A stretch of DNA of 64,000 nucleotides, taken from NCBI GenBank assembly GCA_947498595.1, contig CANMKX010000001.1:1-64000 (forward strand). Reading direction: 5' to 3'. The position numbers and the translations under genes are program-made. Below are positions 59,105 to 64,000 of this stretch, one piece after another. This DNA is from an uncultured Aquimarina sp. (GTDB lineage Bacteria > Bacteroidota > Bacteroidia > Flavobacteriales > Flavobacteriaceae). The notes under the pieces are model-generated. The model saw nothing but the letters and a program-made list of their open reading frames with translations. It made no database searches and was not told where the DNA came from. Numbering within the stretch: the stretch's first letter is position 1; each line of letters opens with the position of its first letter.

Positions 59105-61930
59105 TTATAACTTAATAAGTTTGCTAATAGCATTTCCTTTATCATTTTTGATATGTACTATATACAAACCGGCTGTTAAATCATTAATTGCAAAAGAATG
59201 ATTAGGAGAGAAATTACCTGTGAAAGATTTTATAATCTGACCAGTGATGTTGTAAATTTTAATTTCTTCTACGGATTCTTCTAATTCAAAATGAGTATTA
59301 GCAGGATTAGGACTAATAGAAATATCCCTTAAATTATCAAATTCAGAGGTGCTCAAAGTTCTTGTTTCATTAGCATAAATTTTAAACTCTCCAGGTTGTA
59401 AATTAATATTAGCACTTGTATTAGTCACATTTATAGGAGCATTACTGTTTAAGGTATCGTACCAGGTTCCAGTTTCTTGGAAATCTGGAGTAATACTTTG
59501 CGTAGTGACACCAAAATTTCCGATAATAGTAATGTGTTTTATTTCAGAACCTGTAGCTGCATTATCAGTAAGGTGTATACGTTTTAACCCATTAGAGTTT
59601 CCTACATCTAATGTAAAGTCATCAGTATTAAAAATGCGCTCTGTGTGTTTTAATTCAATCAATCTAGAAAACATATTGTACACATCACGTCTGTCTTGAA
59701 CATCATAATAATCCCAACGGATAGGTTTGTTAGCAACTCTACAATCGTTATTGATAGAACCATCAGGACATCTATTAATTGAAAAATCGTATCCTAATTC
59801 ACCAAACTGCCATATCATTTTTGGACCAGGTATAGTAAAATAAAAAGCACTAGCTAGTTCTATACGATCTAATGCTGTTTCTAAATTTTTTACATTGTAT
59901 GCTCCGTCAGCATTTCCAAATTGTAAATTTTTATACATCAAACGTTCTTCATCATGACTTTCCATATAACTAATATTTGCAGGAGTTGCCCAACCTCTAT
60001 TTAGATAGGAAACAGATGAAAAGTTAGATTTGTTATTATCATGATATCCTAAGGTAGCTTCATTATAATTATCATTGCTGTTCCCCCAAAACATAATACC
60101 TTTTCCTTCAGCTAATCGATAATTTGACCATTCAGTTTCTTCTGTAAAAGAACCACCAAATCCTAAGTGTTCAAAAATCACATAGAAATCTGGGTCTATT
60201 TCCCATTGATCATCAGCATATTGTTTTAAAACAGCAACACGATCTGCTTGATAAGCGTTGGTACAAGAATCTTGATTTGCGCCACCGCAGTTTTGAGTGA
60301 AACCTTTGGTTAAATCCCATCTGAAACCATCTATCTTATACTCATCAATCCAATATTGAGTTACTCTTTTTACATAAGCTTGTGTGGCAGCTTGTTGGTG
60401 ATTAAAATCATTGAATACATTAAATGAATGCATCGCTTGTTGATTAAAAAAAGGACTGTCTGCAGCAGCTGTACCTCCAAAACCACCATTGTCAGTATTC
60501 CACATTCTATAAAAAGGATGTTGTCCTGTTGCGTGATTAAACACAACATCTATAATGACAGCGATACCTCTTCTATGACATTCATCAATTAATTGTTTAA
60601 AAGCTGTTTGAGTTCCATAATATTTATCTAATGCCATATGGAAGGAAGGATTGTATCCCCAGCTTTCATTTCCATCAAATTCAGATACAGGCATAAATTC
60701 AATAGCATTAACACCAAGATTTTCTAAATAATCAAGTCTATCTTTTACAGCATCAAAAGAATGTAGTTGATCAAAATCACGTATCAATAATTCATAGATA
60801 ACTAAATCTTCTTTTTCTGGTTTAGCAAAATTTGTTACTTGCCAATCAAAAGCAGGTGTTTGAGGATTAAACCAAGTTACTGCAGTGTTAGTTCGACCAG
60901 TAGGATAAGCTGGTAAATCAGGAAAAGTTGTTGCGTTAATAAATTGATCATTAGATTCTGATAAAATAGAAGTAGAGTAGGGGTCAGCAATTCTTAAATT
61001 TGCATCAATTACATATTGATATAGAATATTAGTTTCTACATCATTTAGATTGTTAAGCGTAATCCAAAAACGATCCTGTGCACTATCTTTATTTAATAAG
61101 TAATCATTGTGTAATGTCCAGTTATTATCATTAAAATTACCAATAACATGAACAAAGTTTTTGCCTGGAGCATATATAACCAAAGTGGCTGTCGACGAAT
61201 CATTTGGGTCTAAATTTAAACCATCTTTCATACCAGCAGGTACTGGAGCTTCTGTAGGATTAGGAGTTGTGATTGCAGAAAATTCTTCGGTTAGCGTATT
61301 AGATGAAACAGGATCTGTTACTTCTAATCTGTAGCTAATACTTTCTGTTACAGGATGATTAAAGTTGTAATTAGTAATATTGTTTTGTGTGTTGATAGAT
61401 ACTTCATTAGCAAATAGTTCAAAATTAGCATTGATGCTTGATGTAGCATTAATAGCAAGATTATCACCATTATTAAGTATACTAGTATCTGTTGTTGGAG
61501 CTGTTAAATTGATTTGAAATGTACCAACATTAACAATGTGATCTTGTGTTTTTTTGTCACCTTCTCCATTTTTTGCTTTTGCAAGCATTCCTATACGATC
61601 AATTCCTGTAGTTGCAAAATGTGTGGATGGAACCATAGTATATGAAAAAGTTCCATCTCCGTTATTTGTGAATTTTTGGAATTCGTCTGAGTCATTCCAT
61701 TCTCCGTTAGTTGTTGGACCACCTTGCCCTCCAGAAGTATCAAAATACCATGTCCATAAATATATATCACTTACACTCCAAATCCCTGGGTTCACTCCAG
61801 AAACAGTAATAGTGATTTCGTCTCCTTCTTCAAAAGTAGCAGGAGTTATTGTAAATGTTCCATTTTGTACTTGTGCAATAGTCAAATGACTAATACAAAG
61901 TAGAAAGAACAATAGTGTAATCTTTTTCAT
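59105..61930 (-). CDS. Secreted alpha-amylase-family (GH13) glycosidase with T9SS-like C-terminal sorting domain
   Basis: VIIDVVFNHATG, DGFRWDLTKGF, YVIFEHLG, MESHDEERL GH13 motifs; C-terminal ISPNPANTHFELEE...GLYIVHIKNDKGNAISKLIKL. Confidence 0.93.
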   Translation of the reverse strand: MKKITLLFFLLCISHLTIAQVQNGTFTITPATFEEGDEITITVSGVNPGIWSVSDIYLWTWYFDTSGGQGGPTTNGEWNDSDEFQKFTNNGDGTFSYTMVPSTHFATTGIDRIGMLAKAKNGEGDKKTQDHIVNVGTFQINLTAPTTDTSILNNGDNLAINATSSINANFELFANEVSINTQNNITNYNFNHPVTESISYRLEVTDPVSSNTLTEEFSAITTPNPTEAPVPAGMKDGLNLDPNDSSTATLVIYAPGKNFVHVIGNFNDNNWTLHNDYLLNKDSAQDRFWITLNNLNDVETNILYQYVIDANLRIADPYSTSILSESNDQFINATTFPDLPAYPTGRTNTAVTWFNPQTPAFDWQVTNFAKPEKEDLVIYELLIRDFDQLHSFDAVKDRLDYLENLGVNAIEFMPVSEFDGNESWGYNPSFHMALDKYYGTQTAFKQLIDECHRRGIAVIIDVVFNHATGQHPFYRMWNTDNGGFGGTAAADSPFFNQQAMHSFNVFNDFNHQQAATQAYVKRVTQYWIDEYKIDGFRWDLTKGFTQNCGGANQDSCTNAYQADRVAVLKQYADDQWEIDPDFYVIFEHLGFGGSFTEETEWSNYRLAEGKGIMFWGNSNDNYNEATLGYHDNNKSNFSSVSYLNRGWATPANISYMESHDEERLMYKNLQFGNADGAYNVKNLETALDRIELASAFYFTIPGPKMIWQFGELGYDFSINRCPDGSINNDCRVANKPIRWDYYDVQDRRDVYNMFSRLIELKHTERIFNTDDFTLDVGNSNGLKRIHLTDNAATGSEIKHITIIGNFGVTTQSITPDFQETGTWYDTLNSNAPINVTNTSANINLQPGEFKIYANETRTLSTSEFDNLRDISISPNPANTHFELEESVEEIKIYNITGQIIKSFTGNFSPNHSFAINDLTAGLYIVHIKNDKGNAISKLIKL

Positions 61931-61958
61931 TTCACTGACTTATATAAAATTAAAGAAA

Positions 61959-61991
61959 AAAAAAGGCTGTTTTATCAGAACAGCCTTTTTT
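61959..61991. terminator. Intrinsic terminator/attenuating hairpin between susE-like and amylase genes
   Basis: AAAAAAGGCTGTT...AACAGCCTTTTTT. Confidence 0.7.
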
Positions 61992-62006
61992 GTGTGTATA
62001 TTAATA

Positions 62007-63083
62007 CTATTGTAATTCAAGAGTATATGTATAAGCTCTAGGATTGCTTAAATCTAGCGTTACTAAATATGTACCAGCTTGAGATATAGCAATATTACCT
62101 TCACCAAGACCAATATTATTATCAGATGTATCATCATCTCCAAAATTCAAATCCCAAGCATCGTTTGCTCTAAATTTGATTTCATCTGCAGAAAGTGCTA
62201 ATGTTACAGTCCATACTCTTGTTGTAGCATCGTATGTTAAATCTGTATCATTATCCCATCCGCCTGGTGTAGCAGAACCAATAATTCCCCAATCAGTTTG
62301 AACAGCGCTATATGTTAACGTTTCAGGATCTGTATCTGCTTTTACATAATAATATCCAGCAGGAGAAGCTTCACAGTTGTTTTCTCCATCGTCAATTAAT
62401 TTTCCAGTATTGGTAGTATCGTCACCCCAATCAATATTACCCCATACAAAATCACCGGCATCATTAGGACCAACAAACTTATAACCACCATCTAACCACA
62501 TAAAACCTTCAAAGTCGGTTAAACCAAATGCAGAAGCTTCAAGAAAAGGAACAAAATCAACAGCATTTATATCTGGATTCCATCCTTGATGATTTCCTGG
62601 TACAGCCAATCTAGGTGCTTCAGTCGAATATGTTGTAACACTAATAGTTCTTGTTTCAGAAATAGTTTCCATTTCATTATTAGAACCTAAAGATGTTTTT
62701 ACTCTTAGCTCTATTAAACCTTGTTGAAAAGGAGGAATACCAGCTGTTACAGCAAAACCATTTAATTCTTGTACAGTCCAAGTAAAGAAATTATTAGAAG
62801 TAGTTCCAGTAACTTGTGGTTCTGCAAACTCAGTACCTGCTAATGCTATTTCTACAGTATAATTAACTTCTGTAGGAACATCAAATGTAGCACGATCCCA
62901 TACTAAGCTTAAAGATGGATTAGTAGGAGTTTCTGGGTCGAGAACAAATGCAGTACCTTCTTCAGGTGATGTAATAGAAGTAGTTTGTTCGGGGTTTATG
63001 ATTGTAAAATTTTCATCATCAGTACAAGCATTAAAACCTAAAAGGGTAATAAATGCTATTATTAATAAGGATACCTTTTTCAT
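62007..63083 (-). CDS. SusE/SusF-like starch-binding outer-membrane lipoprotein
   Basis: Lipobox LLGFNAC; SLVWDRATFDVPTEVNYTVEIAL SusE-like domain; CBM-like IKFRANDAWDLNFGDD. Confidence 0.88.
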   Translation of the reverse strand: MKKVSLLIIAFITLLGFNACTDDENFTIINPEQTTSITSPEEGTAFVLDPETPTNPSLSLVWDRATFDVPTEVNYTVEIALAGTEFAEPQVTGTTSNNFFTWTVQELNGFAVTAGIPPFQQGLIELRVKTSLGSNNEMETISETRTISVTTYSTEAPRLAVPGNHQGWNPDINAVDFVPFLEASAFGLTDFEGFMWLDGGYKFVGPNDAGDFVWGNIDWGDDTTNTGKLIDDGENNCEASPAGYYYVKADTDPETLTYSAVQTDWGIIGSATPGGWDNDTDLTYDATTRVWTVTLALSADEIKFRANDAWDLNFGDDDTSDNNIGLGEGNIAISQAGTYLVTLDLSNPRAYTYTLELQ

Positions 63084-63132
63084 TTTTGTTTGAGTTTATT
63101 TTTTAATATAATTATCTAGTACTTAGTAAATA

Positions 63133-64000
63133 TTAATATCCAACATTTTGGCTTAAATTACCGTTTGCAGCTCTACTTGCATCAGGAATAGCGAAAACGT
63201 TTAAGTGACTAGGTGTAGAAATACCATTAGAAGAATTACCTTTTAAAGCCCAGTTATATGCACCACCAGTGAATAAACCAAAGCGAATTAAATCTTGTCT
63301 TCTATGACCTTCCCAATATAATTCTCTAGCTCTTTCGTCAATAATAAAATCTAATGTTAAATCATTAGAAGCTATTGTTATTGAATTAGCTCTTGTTCTT
63401 AAATCATTAATATATGTAAGGGCAGTTCCTAAATCTCCATTGTTACCACCTCTTAACGTTGCTTCTGCATACATTAGATATACATCACCTAATCTGAACA
63501 TAGGGAAATCTACATCAGAAAAAGTTAAATCAGAACCTTGACTTCCATCAGTTTTAACATTTGTATATTTCTCAAGAATATATCCTTCAGCAGGATTAAT
63601 AATGTCATTGATTTCCGCAGTTCTACCATCTTTAATGATAGTATTTCTTTGGTCATTGTTAAACTCGGTTCCGTCAAATTTAGTAGCAAATTGAGGAGTT
63701 AAACGAATAGCACCCCCCCAACCACCGGCAGATACACCAAGGTTTACTCCATTTTGTTCTATACTTCCAACAGCTCCATTGGTCATAACAGTTGTAGGTC
63801 CAAAATTTTGAACAAATTGACCATCAGCTACTATAGGGAAAATGATTTCATTTCTAGCTGCATTTGTATTATTATCACCTCTAAATAAATCTTTATAAGT
63901 AGGAGCAAGTGTATACCCAGCGTTAATGATTCTATTTAAATACTCGATAGAATCGTTATAACGATTTTGACCAGCACCTAAGTAAACATCAGCATTTAAA
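63133..64000 (-). CDS. RagB/SusD family nutrient-uptake lipoprotein (partial at window edge)
   Basis: The reading frame continues past the listed start to the window end (LNADVYLGAGQNRYNDSIEYLNRIINAGYTLAPTYKDLFRGDNN...); PMFRLGDVYLMYAEATLRGG, YWEGHRRQDLIRFG. Confidence 0.93.
   Translation of the reverse strand, partial: LNADVYLGAGQNRYNDSIEYLNRIINAGYTLAPTYKDLFRGDNNTNAARNEIIFPIVADGQFVQNFGPTTVMTNGAVGSIEQNGVNLGVSAGGWGGAIRLTPQFATKFDGTEFNNDQRNTIIKDGRTAEINDIINPAEGYILEKYTNVKTDGSQGSDLTFSDVDFPMFRLGDVYLMYAEATLRGGNNGDLGTALTYINDLRTRANSITIASNDLTLDFIIDERARELYWEGHRRQDLIRFGLFTGGAYNWALKGNSSNGISTPSHLNVFAIPDASRAANGNLSQNVGY

Noticed and set aside
1-64000. CRISPR arrays, tRNA/rRNA genes, transposases or integrases
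   Set aside because: No regularly spaced repeats, tRNA cloverleaf with adjacent conserved arms, rRNA signature or transposase/integrase motif noticed; short RNAs could be missed without a covariance search.

Overview
This 64 kb AT-rich window looks like chromosome from a marine Flavobacteriaceae-type Bacteroidota (TAnnTTTG promoter element, SusD/SusE-type genes, T9SS-like C-terminus, flavobacterial gene families). In order it contains: a 5'-broken di-haem oxidoreductase / Rieske / porin operon; an S41 protease; an ECF sigma factor with two DUF4252-like genes; purB, a HEAT-like gene and a sirtuin; a LytTR regulator; a TPR kinase/regulator pair; trmH; a tandem array of three intact 7-TM paralogues plus two decayed copies that abuts a kinase/regulator pair; the ilvD-ilvB-ilvN-ilvC-ilvA operon; a PLP gamma-lyase divergent from an Lrp regulator; an ABC exporter, csp, DEAD helicase, pabB, tilS, dsbD and Crp genes; a lamin-tail/spondin protein; secreted peptidases; a degenerate GH25-like protein; a C39-ABC/HlyD/VKOR-thioredoxin export cluster; a KAP P-loop NTPase; and an amylase/SusE/SusD starch locus running off the right edge. 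The strongest hidden structure is upstream of ilvD: two tandem, homologous, Ile/Val-rich micro-ORFs (20 and 21 aa). Each is followed by an antiterminator-capable segment and an intrinsic terminator, so they look like two ribosome-mediated attenuators in series. The second is the 7-TM array with decaying copies, the last of which keeps an ATGA overlap with the sensor-poor histidine kinase. No tRNA, rRNA, CRISPR array or transposase was recognised by eye.
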